A DNA stretch of 64,000 bases. Origin: Actinernus sp. WN-2022 (taxonomy: Eukaryota > Cnidaria > Anthozoa > Actiniaria > Actinernidae). The DNA lies in the NCBI GenBank assembly GCA_030867875.1, contig JAOWCC010001751.1, forward strand, positions 24,544,369-24,608,368, in the 5' to 3' direction. Each line of letters starts with the position of its first letter. The first letter of the stretch is position 1. Of the stretch, positions 23,704 to 36,685 are shown one piece after another. Both the position numbers and the translations under genes were made by a program. The notes under the pieces were generated by a model that searched no databases, had not been told where the DNA came from, and saw only the letters and a program-made list of their open reading frames with translations.

Positions 23704-23879
23704 TTTATTCAGTTTTGATAGGCAACTAGTTCCTGTAAAAACTAGTTTTGGTCTGCGTCGGCGGGGAAGATAAACAATGGTATGTAATCAACTAAAGTCG
23801 ATTGAGGTATGCTTTCCAAGGCGGTTAGCATACCTCAATCGACTTTAGTTGATTACATACCATTGTTTATTCAGTTTTG
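23704..23879. repeat. hairpin insertion in the MCTS1 3' region, flanked by 14-bp direct repeats
   Basis: TTTATTCAGTTTTG occurs at 23704-23717 and again at 23866-23879. Between them is a perfect hairpin: arms 23771-23813 and 23827-23869 (43 bp, no mismatch) with a 13-base loop. It begins 13 bases beyond the MCTS1 stop. On the gene's strand the duplicated sequence contains AATAAA, so there are two candidate polyadenylation signals (23866-23871 and 23704-23709), one on each side of the hairpin. Confidence 0.75.
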
Positions 23880-23881
23880 GT

Positions 23882-24573
23882 TCATCTGTCAAGCTGCTTC
23901 ATTTGCCACAAACCGTCGTATAGATAGTGAATGTTATCCACTCCAATACCCTTGTTTTTGGTCAGGCTATAACAGAAAGTACGAAAATATATATTATTAT
24001 TCTGGATGTTCTGAACTGTTGTAATCACTTTTTTTTCTTTGAAGTAACTGTCAACCCAAGCAAACATTTAAAATATACCCCTGATAAAGATACAAACATG
24101 AACAATTTAAAATCTACAGATGGTGTACACACCACCATACACTTCTCTAAAAAAAACTTTGCATATTCTGGGGCGAATCCAGGATTCTGTCTTTGTTGTC
24201 TTTTGTAAGCGAGCGAGAGAAAGGGGAGTTCGATGTAACCCCCCGAACCCCCTGGATATGCCCCAGATATTTATAACTGTATGGTCAAATAAAACTCTCA
24301 AATCTCAAATAAACTTGACATACCGGTACATGCTAATTAACCTAGTTTAATTCCTCACATTAGACAGTGACACAGGCCTTGCAATAGAGCAGATTTTGTA
24401 CGATGGTTAATGTAAAGCATGCCGTGACATTGAAATGGTTTCACTATTGTTTTTGTCTTTCTGATCCAACCAAATTACAGTTACGACAAAGTTACAGTAT
24501 GGTTACTTTGGCCATATTTTTGTCCCACTCATACAAAATCTACTCTAAGGGAAGGTACATTTAATATGGAAGA

Positions 24574-24608
<35 letters not shown>

Positions 24609-27600
24609 ATGAAGATGTTGAAAGCGAAAAAATTTCAGCACCACCCCTTGTAACTTCAGAATTTTTCGATCCTCCCCTTACATACCCTAAAATATTTTTC
24701 AGACCCCCCCCCTCAACATCTTCATACCCCCCTTTCCATTATTATGAAATGTATCTTCCCTAAAAACAAGTACGGTATGTGCACCATGACAGTTTGAAAA
24801 TATACTGACAACACTTACATGTCATCTGAAGACATTTTCATGACTCCTATTGCCAATGCATGCTTTTTTCCTTCTGCCATTATAGCCTGTTTGTTAATTA
24901 AGGGTTACTAAATACTTTCAACAGTAAAACATGTTTTTACATATTATACAAAATATGGTACATACAATGTACAATGTGATATATATACACACTTTCATAC
25001 CATCATTACTTTAATATAATAGTATTTATTTTGTTCTAAGTTTCCTGACTCCTCCTCCGGCATGATAATTATGTAAATGTGCATATTTTCGTTTTCATAT
25101 AGGGCTAGAACCGCCTAGAATAGCGCCTAGCTACCTGCGGGCCAGCCACATTTGTAAAAATAATTTGTTATTTGAAATAAAAAACTGTCTGTGATTATCA
25201 ATGTATTTTCAACATTGGATAAATGCATGTAACATAATTAATTACCCAATGGCCAGGATACAAAGTGACTAGGCTATAATGTAGGGTTATCGCCAGAGGG
25301 TCAAATAGGGGGGCATTGGCTCCTCAGTTCCCAAAGCAACTGCCCCCCTTCCCTGTCGTTTTGGATTACCTGTGTAGCCTCGATTTAAGGTGGAATAAAA
25401 TAATTATATTTGGATTCCAAGATGGCAGACTCAATCATGTTGGGATATGATTAAGGAGAAGCCATTTACATGTACATCAATCATCAGTAAGAAACAACAC
25501 ATATCAATTCCAGTGATTCATTTCAGCCACTCCCTGGGTTATAATATAAATGTGCTCACCCTCAGACTTTCAAACATTTATTCCCATTTGTTTTCTGACT
25601 TTACCCAAATAGTTCTCCATTTTTTACATTTGACTCTGTATAAAAATTGTATTCAATACTGATTTATGACATGTACATGTAAATCTTACTGAAAGGATAC
25701 CACTGGTGCATCTTTTGGTTGTGTTATCATTATTGCCCCAGGTGATGTCAAACCAGGACACATAATATTAGCACCACTGAGAATAAATCTAATGGCTCCA
25801 CGATCAACTTGTTGACGGGGTAACATAAAGGGGTCTGTAAAAGAATATTAATAATTTTGTTATTATAATTAAACTAAACAAAGATTGTATGAACTCCAAC
25901 ACTTAAATGGGCACTGTCATCCACAGTGCTCTGTGCACTTCTGCTTTAATAATTGTCTCTGCGCGCAACGCAGTGGTTGACTGAGTGCCCCTTTAATTCT
26001 CATAAAATGTAATTAATTAGTGTCTCATTAATCTACAAGAATTTTTAAATAATGAATATTACATTACTTTTTATATCTTTAGTTATCAAATTTTATCAAA
26101 TTATATTTTACATTAAGTAAATCCTTGGAGATATAATATTAACTGCTGTAAGCTAGTGCTAATAATTTAGTTTCTGAAACATTACTGGTAGTCAGTATTA
26201 ACTGATAAGAAAATAATGTTCTAAGCTGATCAACATTGTTTAAAGGTTAAAGCCCCATATTCAACACTGGTTAGCTACTAAGTTTCTTTTGCTCTCTGGT
26301 TTATTAACATAACACTTACACTGGTGCAAGAGCCTCAGTGCTGGTAGGTATGGACCATCCCTCTGTCTAAAAAACAGCAGCTCCTGATTTATTGAGAGGA
26401 TTTCTATGTGCTCACGACTTAATGAAAAGAAAAAAAGCAATGTAAGAATGATCGTAAAAAATATGCAAAATTAACATTGAAATGTAGCAACTACATTGTA
26501 CGTGACTGTATATTTAATGCCAACCCATATAATTATATGCATGTATTTCAAATTTCATATCATTCAATTAAAAAGGGGTATATGTTGAGTGGCAAAAATA
26601 AGAGTTGCTATACTTCTGGGTATTCCTAAAGAAGGATATATAATTATTAGCTGGTGAAGGGCCTCAAGGGTAGGGGGAGGGGGACTGTGTTTGAACATAT
26701 GTCCATGTATGGAATCTACTATATATTACATAGATGTATACCTCTTATTAACTGAATGCAAGGTCTGTACTGTACATTATGGACCAATTTCTTATGGCCC
26801 AGGCATGAAGCACTTGGGCTACAAAAAAAGTGGGGAAATGAGGATCCATAACTTACGGTATGGACCAAGCACACAAGGTTTTTAAGGGAGGCGGCGTGAC
26901 CGAGCAGTTAACATGACAGACTTGTAATCCAGGGACCCTGAGTTCAATTCCCTGTGCGTTCGACCACGTTTGTAAATAACCAGTCGATTTTTCTTCTCGT
27001 CAACTGGGATTCTTATTCCGTTTAGTTTAAATATGGCCACATGTACATGTACATCAGCCTTATAATGCTGCAGTTAAATGCACCATATATAAATAAGTGA
27101 TGTTATTATTATTATTATTATTAATAAATAAGATGTTTATTATCATGTGGCTTCTTCATTTTTCTTTGAGACTGAAAGTGGGCAGAAAGTATGTATGGGA
27201 AGTTATATGCACTGCAAATTGACCATCTGATGATAGCCAATGTGAAATTACTTAGCTATTTTTAATAATAAGGTAAATATAATCATTACAATAACTGTCA
27301 GTACACAATCATACAGTCGCGTACAGTGTACTTACCATTTCACTATGACTAAGGGGTCCTTCTTAGGTATAATCTGACTGATGTAGTCTGCTATAGCTGG
27401 GTACTGCTCTATTATCTTAGCTCGTATCCCTCTTTGAACTGAGGACTTGAGTTGTGTCACTCCTGATACATCATCCTTGTGTTGAAATCTTTAGAATAGA
27501 AGTCACAAAACCATGCTGCACTGTTACATTGTAGATATAACTATTTCATTAACAATAGTGAATAAAAATGTGGATTTTGTCAAAGTACTAAAGTATAGTA

Positions 27601-30267
27601 CTAAAGTATAGTACTAAAGTACATGTACTATATAATTTACAGTATGTGGAGAAATGATCACAAAAAGGAGCACCTTTGTAACTATCATTGTATTTATACA
27701 TACATTGTACCCTTCTTTTACAATTACTGCAGTTTATACACATTTAATCATTTAAATAAAATATTATGTCACTTCATAAATCCCAATTTTAAGCTCACCC
27801 AGTTACATGTATAAGCCCTCCCAGTAATATTAACGTAAAATCCCTCCTGGTGATAAGCCCCTCCCTGCCCCAATTAACACTGTTCTCACCTCATTAAATT
27901 GCCTGAAAGAACGGTTTACTGTAGTTATGGTTCATGTGTGAATACATGTACTACATGTAGTAATGCAAAACGTTTGTTGTTATGAACACTAGCAAATGTT
28001 GTGTGGATAGTGAAAAGACTATCATAATTATTGTCGAAGAGCATTACATGTATCTGCTAGCAGATAATTCTATTATCTGCTAGCAGATATTGTACACATG
28101 CGCACTTAGAGCTATAGCTAGCTATCGAGAATTAGTTGCACTGTCAGCCAATCAGAATCGAGATGTGAGTAAAATGTATAATATAATTTATGCACCTACT
28201 CATCATAAGTTCACTAATATACCATATTTACTCGAAAAATGCCTCCCCCCAATTCAGCACTGCCCCCAAATAAGTGCCACGTCACATGAGAGCAAAAATA
28301 CTAAGCACTGCCCTCGAATATTAGCACCACACCCCTCAACAACAACACAGCGCTTAATCGAAGCACTTGAGCAGCCTCTAGAGCGGTGCTTATTCAGAGT
28401 GTCAAAGCAAAAATGAAAAACTATATGGTTTGTTTTAAACAACAGTGGAAATTTATTGTCATTGTTGTGTACTTATCATTTTTAGAAATAAAGAGCAGTT
28501 ATGTTTTATTCATAAATGTTTTTTTAATGAGTTTTAATAAGTGCTTCCCCCAATTAAGTGCCGCCCTCGAATAAGCGCCACATCAAAAAGTCGAAAAATT
28601 TAATAAGTGCAGTCTGTGGTGCTTTTTCGAGTAAATATGGTAAATACATGAAAAAAAGAATTGCCACCAAACAAAGTCACTCATGGTCTAGTGGTTAATG
28701 GATTTGGGTAGGGGTGTGGCAGCCATTCTAATCTTATCTTCCTGGGTTCGAGTCCTACCCTCAGTGCAGTGTAAATTTTTTTCAAGTAGATCGAGGCTCT
28801 CCAATTCCTTGTAAAATTTATAAGTGCCGCTTCGGGTGCTCAAATTATTCATACTGTAGTTAACAAAGGGAGTTTTATGACACAGTCTGTGAGGATCTTT
28901 AGAGCAGGTTTCAATTGACTGTAGTATATGTAAAACCAAAACCAAAGCAATTACGACGAACCAATCACAAACTAAAGTGAATACCGATTAGTTTCACTGG
29001 CACGAGAAAGCAACCAATCAGGAGGAAAAGTAAACGCAATCATGGTTGATGCCGTCACAGACCAAAACCACGCTTGGTTTTACTCTGGAATTTGATTTGC
29101 TGACTGATTACAAAACAATTTCACAGCCAGTAGAAAAGCTGAGTAAACACAAAACTGAAGCAATCACTGAAAACTTTCAACACTCAATTGAAACCTGTTC
29201 TAATGCACCTATCAATGTCAACCCCCAAGAGGGGGAGGCCAGGCAGATGTGGGGCATTTGACCGTTCTTGGTGTCCCCACCCTGGGGAATTTGAACAGGA
29301 GCCTGGACCCCAGGGTGGGGACATTTGACTTTTGGAAAAGAGGGACTCGTACTAAATATCGGTGCCTCATGTTTGTCGGCCATTTTGGATTCGTCTAAAA
29401 GGTAGGTTTACCGTCCAGTTCACATTAAAAATATAAATTAATTTTATACTTCAACGCTTCATTCCTATTTACTATAGATCATTCCAAATACTTCTTGAAT
29501 TTGTGTAAATCAATTTCATACAAGGGTGGGGGATTTGATCCGTTTTGACCCAGAATTTAGTCCCCAGGGTGGGGATTTTGACCAAAAATCTGCCCGGCCT
29601 GCCCCCCTGGGGGTTGACATTGATAGGTGCATAACACGAGGTGATGCCAAAATTAGTGACTAGCTCTAAACACCCTAAATTAGCAAGCACCCGTTGCTGA
29701 CTACCGATCCATCGATCTACCAATCCATTGAACTAACGATCCAGCACTCTACCGATGATCCATAGAACTACCGATCCAGCGATCCAGTGATCTACCAATC
29801 CATCTGATCCTGCACTTTACACAACTTACATGTAGGAGAATGATCGAGGCTGTGACATCAGTTGTGAGCTTCTTACACCGAGGTAAAGCCATTTTCATTG
29901 AATATCAATTTAATAATGATTATTATCGATTAATGCGATTGGTTTATCTTTTTTTTATCGATTGGCAGAGCCGGATTCTGTGTAAAAGAAGTGCCCAGTT
30001 AAGGCCTGGCAACCAGGTCTCGTATTAACTACGGGCTTGGTCCTAAGCTTATATGATATAGACCGGTTTCACTAAAACAAAAATCAGCCGAGCTGGAGGA
30101 CAAAACAGAAATGTACTCTGTCTCTGGTGATCCACGTTGTTATCAACAGACACAACGTGATTTAGGTGCGTATTTTTCTTTAGCAGGGGTTTAACGACCA
30201 AAGTTAAAGATGGCCAAATAGTTAATGTTATTAGCAAGCTAACATATAATACTTACTTTTTAAACAT
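23882..30267 (-). CDS. MCTS1: MCTS1 (MCT-1), PUA-domain translation re-initiation/recycling factor
   Basis: Complete in six coding exons: 30257-30267, 27336-27488, 26320-26417, 25701-25834, 24819-24886 and 23882-23966. All junctions have GT donors and AG acceptors and keep frame, giving 182 residues (the human protein has 181). Exon 1 encodes only MFK and part of the fourth codon. Diagnostic stretches are [66 protein letters not shown] and [15 protein letters not shown]. The N-terminal domain and C-terminal PUA domain are both present. In animals the protein pairs with DENR and binds the 40S ribosomal subunit in the cytoplasm to release deacylated tRNA and allow re-initiation. Intron 1 holds SINEs and MITEs. 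The 10-bp satellite begins about 150 bp upstream of the start codon. The GTG|GTATCC donor of exon 4 was chosen because it keeps frame into AIMAEGK; a nearby CA|GTAAGA donor does not. Confidence 0.95.
24546..24762. mobile_element. MITE with a 31-base poly-G run
   Basis: Ends TAAGGGAAGGTACATTTAA and ATGTATCTTCCCTA, with inner arms GTATGAAGATGTTGA and TCAACATCTTCATAC. A run of 31 G lies at 24577-24607. It sits in the last intron of MCTS1, about 55 bp from exon 5 (24819). Confidence 0.65.
25907..25992. mobile_element. 86-bp TTAA-flanked mini-element
   Basis: Starts ATGGGCACTGTC and ends GAGTGCCCCT, flanked by TTAA at 25903-25906 and 25993-25996. It resembles a very short Kolobok-type MITE inside MCTS1 intron 3. 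Confidence 0.45.
26886..27130 (+). repeat. tRNA-derived SINE with (ATT)n tail
   Basis: A box TGACCGAGCAGTTAACATG and B box GAGTTCAATTCCC lie at tRNA spacing, followed by an unrelated body and an ATTATTATTATT tail ending near 27120. It sits in MCTS1 intron 2 on the strand opposite to the gene. Confidence 0.6.
28221..28642. mobile_element. MITE with ACCATATTTACTCGAAAAA ends
   Basis: Inverted ends ACCATATTTACTCGAAAAA (28221) and TTTTTCGAGTAAATATGGT (28642), with inner repeats of the type AATAAGTGCC / CTCGAATA. It is in MCTS1 intron 1. Similar TTTACTCGA-ended repeats are widespread in animal genomes. Confidence 0.65.
28680..28775 (+). repeat. tRNA-derived SINE head
   Basis: A box TGGTCTAGTGGTTAATGGA and B box GGGTTCGAGTCCTACCC, separated by a slightly long tRNA-like middle. 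The body continues towards about 28840. It is in MCTS1 intron 1. Confidence 0.55.
29203..29632. mobile_element. 430-bp MITE with ATGCACCTATCAATGTCAAC ends
   Basis: The left end ATGCACCTATCAATGTCAAC is the exact complement of the right end GTTGACATTGATAGGTGCAT. The arms continue through CCCCC(A/T) and the GGCCAGGCAGAT / ATCTGCCCGGCC pair. It is nested in a larger inverted repeat marked by CAATTGAAACCTG (about 29185) and CAGGTTTCAATTG (about 28905). Confidence 0.75.
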
Positions 30268-30418
30268 CCTAGTTCGACTTGGAGCAAGTCTAGGAAGGGT
30301 TAAAATACTTTTTGTATATTTTCTTATTTTACCCTAAGAGAAAATGTTTTGGTCAGCGGAATTTTGAGACAAAACGGTAGGTACTTCACATAAGATCATT
30401 ATTATGTACTTATATTAG

Positions 30419-33400
30419 TTTCAACCCAGTTCCACCTTTCAACCCTGTTCAACCTCGTTCAACCTCGTTCAACCTCGTTTCGTCCTTTTCAACCTCGTTC
30501 AACTCCGTTCAGCCTTGTTCAACCTCGTTCAACTCCGTTCAACATCGTTCAACATCGTTCGACATCGTTCAACATCGTTCGACATCGTTCAACCTCGTTC
30601 AACCCTGTTCATCCTCGTTTAACTCCGTTCAACCCAGTTCATCCTCGTTTACCTCCGTTCAACCCAGTTCATCCCCGTTCAACCCAGTTCATCCTCGTTC
30701 TACCCTGTTCATCTTCGTTCAACCCCGTTTAACCCCGGGGTTTAACCTCGTTCTACCCTGTTCATCCTCGTTTAACTCCGTTCAACTCCGTTCAACCCAG
30801 TTCATCCCCGTTCAATCCAGTTCATCCCCGTTCAACCCATTTCATCCTCGTTCTACCCTGTTCAATATCGTTCAACCCAGTTCATCCTCGTTCTACCCTG
30901 TTCAACATCGTTCAACCCTGTACAACCCTGTTCAACTCCGTTAAACCCCGTTCATCCCTGTTCATCCCTGTTCATCTCCGTTCAACCCAGTTCATCCTCG
31001 TTCTACCCTGTTCAACCTCGTTCAACTCCGTTCAACCTGTTCATCCTCGTTAAACCCGGTTTATCCTCGTTCTACCCTGTTCAACATCGTTCAACCCAGT
31101 TCATCCCCGTTCAACCCAGTTTATCCTCGTTCTACCCTGTTCAACATCGTTCAACCCAGTTCATCCCCGTTCAACCCAGTTCATCCTCGTTCTACCCTGT
31201 TCAACATCGTTCAACCCTGTTCAACCTTGTTCAACTCCGTTCAACCCCGTTCATCCCTGTTCAACCTCGTTCAACTCCGTTCAACCCTGTTCATCCTCGT
31301 TCAACTCCGTTCAACCCTGTTCATCCTCGTTCAACTCCGTTAAACCCTGTTCAACTCCGTTCAACCCTGTTCGACCCCGTTCTACCCTGTCCAACCTCGT
31401 TCGACCCCGTTTAACCCCGTTCAACCTCGTTCAACCCTGTTCATCCTCGTTAAACCCGGTTCATCCTCGTTAAACCCGGTTCATCCTCGTTAAACCCAGT
31501 TCATCCTCGTTAAACCCAGTTCATCCCCGTTCAACCCAGTTCATCCTCGTTCTACCCTGTTCAACATCGTTCAACCATGTTCAACCTTGTTCAACTCCGT
31601 TAAACCCCGTTCATCCCTGTTCAACCCGGTTCATCCTCGTTCAACCCTGTTCAACTCCGTTCAACCCTGTTCATCCTCGTTCTACCCCATTTGACCTCGT
31701 TCTACCCTGTTCATCCTCGTTTAACTCCGTTCAACCCAGTTCATCCTCGTTTAACTCCGTTCAACCCAGTTCATCCCCGTTCAACCCAGTTCATCCTCGT
31801 TCTACCCTGTTCATCTTCGTTCAACCCCGTTTAACCTCGTTCTACCCTGTTCATCCTCGTTCAACCCAGTTCATCCCCGTTCAACCCAGTTCATCCCCGT
31901 TCAACCCAGTTCATCCCCGTTCAACCCAGTTCATCCTCGTTCTACCCTGTTCAACATCGTTCAACCCTGTTCAACCTTGTTCAACTCCGTTCAACCCCGT
32001 TCATCCCTGTTCAACCTCGTTCAACTCCGTTCAACCCTGTTCATCCTCGTTCAACTCCGTTCAACCCTGTTCATCCTCGTTCAACTCCGTTCAACCCTGT
32101 TCAACTCCGTTCAACCCTGTTCGACCCCGTTCTACCCTGTCCAACCTCGTTCGACCCCGTTTAACCCCGTTCAACCTCGTTCTACCCTGTTCAACCTCGT
32201 TCAACCCTGTTCATCCTCGTTAAACCCGGTTCATCCTCGTTAAACCCAGTTCATCCTCGTTAAACCCAGTTCATCCTCGTTAAACCCAGTTCATCCCCGT
32301 TCAACCCAGTTCATCCTCGTTCTACCCTGTTCAACATCGTTCAACCATGTTCAACCTTGTTCAACTCCGTTAAACCCCGTTCATCCCTGTTCAACCCGGT
32401 TCATCCTCGTTCAACCCTGTTCAACTCCGTTCAACCCTGTTCATCCTCGTTCTACCCCATTTGACCTCGTTCTACCCTGTTCATCCTCGTTTAACTCCGT
32501 TCAACCCAGTTCATCCTCGTTTAACTCCGTTCAACCCAGTTCATCCCCGTTCAACCCAGCCGTTCATCCTCGTTCTACCCTGTTCATCTTCGTTCAACCC
32601 CGTTTAACCTCGTTCTACCCTGTTCATCCTCGTTCAACCCAGTTCATCCCCGTTCAACCCAGTTCATCCCCGTTCAACCCAGTTCATCCCCGTTCAACCC
32701 AGTTCATCCCCGTTCAACCCAGTTCATCCTCGTTCTACCCTGTTCAACATCGTTCAACCCTGTACAACCCTGTTCAACCTTGTTCAACTCCGTTCAACCC
32801 CGTTCATCCCTGTTCAACTCCGTTCAACCCTGTTCATCCTCGTTCTACCCTGTTCAACCTCGTTCGACCCCGTTCAACCCTGTTCAACCTCGTTCAACCC
32901 CGTTTAACCCCGTTCAACCCCGTTTAACCCTGTTCAACCTCGTTCAACCCTGTTCATCCTCGTTAAACCCGGTTCATCCTCGTTAAACCCAGTTCATCCT
33001 CGTTAAACCCAGTTCATCCCCGTTCAACCCAGTTCATCCTCGTTCTACCCTGTTCAACATCGTTCAACCATGTTCAACCTTGTTCAACTCCGTTAAACCC
33101 CGTTCATCCCTGTTCAACCCGGTTCATCCTCGTTCAACCCTGTTCAACTCCGTTCAACCCTGTTCATCCTCGTTCTACCCCATTTGACCTCGTTCTACCC
33201 TGTTCATCCTCGTTTAACTCCGTTCAACCCAGTTCATCCTCGTTTAACTCCGTTCAACCCAGTTCATCCCCGTTCAACCCAGTTCATCCTCGTTCTACCC
33301 TGTTCATCTTCGTTCAACCCCGTTTAACCTCGTTCTACCCTGTTCATCCTCGTTCAACCCAGTTCATCCCCGTTCAACCCAGTTCATCCCCGTTCAACCC

Positions 33401-34540
33401 ACTTCATCCCCGTTCAACCCAGTTCATCCCCGTTCAACCCAGTTCATCCCCGTTCTACCCTGTTCAACATCGTTCAACCCTGTACAACCCTGTTCAACCT
33501 TGTTCAACTCCGTTCAACCCCGTTCATCCCTGTTCAACTCCGTTCAACCCTGTTCATCCTCGTTCAACCCAGTTCATCCCCGTTCATCTCTGTTCAACCC
33601 AGTTCATCCTCGTTCTACCCTGTTCATCCTCGTTCAACCCTGTTTAACCTCGTTCAACCCCGTTCAACCCAGTTCATCCCCGTTCAACCCAGTTCATCCC
33701 CGTTCAACCCAGTTCATCCCCGTTCAACCCAGTTTATCCTCGTTCTACCCTGTTCAACATCGTTCTACCCTGTTCAACCTCGTTCAACCCCGTTCAACCT
33801 CGTTCAACCCCGTTCAACTCCGTTCAACCTCGTTTAATCCCGTTCAACCCTGTTCAACTCCGTTCAATCCCGTTCAACCCTATTCAACCCCGTTCAACCC
33901 CGTTCAACCCCGTTCAACCCCGTTCAACACCGTTCTACCCCGTTCTACCCCGTTCTACCCCGTTCTACCCTGTTCAACCTCGTTCAATCCTGTTCAACCT
34001 CGTTCTACCCAGTTCATCCTCGTTAAACCCCGTTCAACCTCGTTCAACCCCGTTCAACCCCGTTCATCCTCGTCCTACCCTGTTCAACCTCGTTCAACCT
34101 CGTTCAACCCCGTTCAACCCCGTTCATCCTCGTCCTACCCTGTTCAACGGCCTCGTTCAACCTCGTTCAACCCGTTCAACCCCGTTCAAAACTGTTCAAC
34201 CCCGTTTAACCTCGTTTAACCCTGTTTAACCCGTTCACATTCATTTAACCTGGTTCACCCTCATTCACCACATGATAGTTCCATTGCGTTTAACCCGGTT
34301 TAACCTCGTTCAAACCCGTTCAACACCGTCGGCATGGTTAAACCTCATTCAACACCGTTCAAACCAGTTAAACCCCGTCAAGAGAATTTTTTTTCTTGAC
34401 CCCTTAAATCGCGTTCAACCGCGTTCGGCCGAGTCCCCGTTCATCCACATTCACCATAGTTCAATCTCGTTCAACAGCGTTCTCCGATCGATCCCTCCGA
34501 CCGTTAAACGACTCTGAAACTGACCCGTTAATCCCGTGCA
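30419..34540. repeat. 10-bp satellite array, GTTCAACCCC type (left array)
   Basis: About 4 kb of degenerate tandem 10-mers: GTTCAACCCC, GTTCAACTCC, GTTCATCCTC, GTTCTACCCT, GTTCAACATC. Three units make 30 bases with few stop codons, so long but meaningless frames of the type FNPVQPRST run through it. A higher-order block marked by TTCAACCATGTTCAACCTTG recurs near 31570, 32340 and 33065, a period of about 720-780 bp. Both edges are more diverged than the middle, as expected for unequal exchange. The array starts about 150 bp upstream of the MCTS1 start codon. Confidence 0.95.
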
Positions 34541-35320
34541 TTCCGTTTAACTACGGTCGAAAGTAGCTCCGATCAAAATGTGAGAACTAAGGTTTATTAC
34601 TTCGAAATATGAAACGTGAATTAATATTTTTGCCAATTATTTGTCATCATCATTTCGACAAGCGCACAACGTTTATATTTTTAATCAACTCCTATCATGG
34701 ATATATTTTCTACTGTTTTCAACGTTTCTACTGATTAAATTCATGTATATTAGAGTATAACCTGCATATTATTAAGAAATAAAAAAATAAAAATACCTAC
34801 GACCAGTTATACAAGTACCTCAAATTCCAGCAACTTCAACTTCATTTATAAACAAAACTAATGGTGAGAGAGAAACTACGACACATCATTTACACACAGA
34901 TCTCAGTGTCTGTTGTGCAAACTCATGATTAACAAAAAAGATATTGAAATCACAGATAAAAGATTGATCGAAATAGCAGCGATGTACCATTTTTGTTAAT
35001 ATTGTAGAGATTTGGTTAACTTCAGCACAGTTATGATCTGTTGGACGTATATTCAGGAATATGACTTTTAATTCGTTTAAAAAAAATTATATTTATATCT
35101 TCAGAGATCCGACCGAAAGGTGGAGAACTTTCCACATTCCCATCCTGGAAAAATATTTTCTCTGTTTCTCTGTTTTGGAAAACTGCACCTCTTTTGATGA
35201 GGATCGAGTTGTATATTTGTGAACTTCTGATTTATTTATTAAATAGATTTAATATATTTTTAGTGTATTTAAGTTTGAAACATCATGCATCATTTTGCAG
35301 AAATTTTCAACGTATAGTAG
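34541..35320. other. intergenic; no gene recognised
   Basis: AT-rich sequence between the satellite and a LINE. No coding or repeat signal identified. Confidence 0.35.
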
Positions 35321-35329
35321 CGAGAAAGG

Positions 35330-36685
35330 TAAGGTACCTAACGGTATAAAAATAGGAACTGCATGTTCTATTGGTTTACTGAAGTACTGGAGTGGTTTAC
35401 ATCTTATCTTCGGGGCCGCTCTCAGACAGTTATTATTGGTGATTCTATATCTTCACCACGTGACCTCGAGTATGGCGTTCCACAGGTTCCATACTAGGTC
35501 CTCTACTGTTCACTCTCTATGTAGCACCACTTCAAGATGTGATAAACTCCCACAATTTACGCTGTATGTTCTATGCCGACGATACACAGTTGTACATTAC
35601 TGTAAATCCTGAAACTCCATCTACTGCGCTAAACACTCTCCGTGAATGTGCAGAAGCTGTAATCCAATGGAACACTGAAAATATGCTTCTATGTAATCCT
35701 GGAAAAACGGAAGTAATCCACTTTACATCCCGCTTTAAGAATCACCAGACTTCATTCAACAGTTTTACATTCGCTAACACTATTGTTACAGTCACAGATA
35801 TAGTTCGTAATTTGGGAGTAATATTGGACAAAAATCTAACTTTTAGTAAACAAATCAATGAAACATGTAAAAAGGCCACTCTTGCTATTAGATCGATTGG
35901 ACGCATTCGCAAATATCTTCCATATGATGGTCTCAAGCGATTGGTGAATGCTTTTGTTATATCGCGCTTGGACTACTGTAACAGCCTCTTATATGGGTTG
36001 CCAAAATACGAGAAAGACAAACTACAACGAGTTCAAAATACTGCCGCACGTTTGATTACTGGAACAAAACGGTCTGAGCATATTACACCTGCACTTATGG
36101 ATCTTCATTGGTTACCAGTTGAAGCACGCATAGAGTTCAAGATTCTACTTTTAACATATAAAACACTACACGGTCTGTCTCCAAGTTATCTATCTACTCT
36201 GGTTGAAGAACATCGTCCTTCCCGCTCTCTTCGTTCTTCAAGTCGTTCACTCCTTCGTCCTCCATTTCCACCTGTCAGAACTGTAACTTATGGCGAACGT
36301 GCCTTCTCCTACTCTGCACCGAAGCTATGGAACTCACTACCAGATTACATTAAGTCCTCCACTACTATATCAGCCTTTAAATCTGCTCTGAAAACCTTTC
36401 TTTTCAAAAGAGTCTATATGACGCAGTGACAGTAGAGAAGTATTTATATTATGTTATACGTTTATATTTTCTGTCGTATATCAGTCTGTGTTTATGTATA
36501 TATATTTTAAATTAATTCTTATATTAATATATCTTTTTAAATTTTTACAACATAGGTATAGTTATTCTTTACTATAGTTAGTTATTTTTACTATTTTCTA
36601 TTTTTTAATATAGTCTTCTCATACTCCATGTAACCGCATTGAGATTTTTAAATGCGCCATAAAAACCTATAATTATTATTATTAT
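35330..36685 (+). mobile_element. 5'-truncated L2/CR1-like LINE, frameshifted in the RT core
   Basis: Begins inside the reverse transcriptase (WFTSYLRGRSQTVIIGD). A one-base loss at about 35485-35490, in the sequence coding for the GVPQGS motif, shifts the frame. 35539-36429 then continues with [10 protein letters not shown] and FHFTSRF-type RT, and the C-terminal part with [10 protein letters not shown] and [11 protein letters not shown]. The 3' region ends TAAAAACCTATAATTATTAT, an (ATT)n tail typical of L2-like elements. It lies between the left satellite and the virus-like element. Confidence 0.85.

Noticed and set aside
24546..24762. Coding frame through the poly-G region (glycine run)
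   Set aside because: The frame is produced by the homopolymer within a MITE in an MCTS1 intron.
26886..26965. Possible functional tRNA gene
   Set aside because: A and B boxes are present but the acceptor and anticodon stems do not pair properly, and an unrelated body with an (ATT)n tail follows; a SINE fits better.
31977..34219. Long plus-strand frames through the left satellite (repeats like FNPVQPRST)
   Set aside because: They arise because three 10-bp units make 30 bases with few stops. They run through every part of the array and have no domain or start context.
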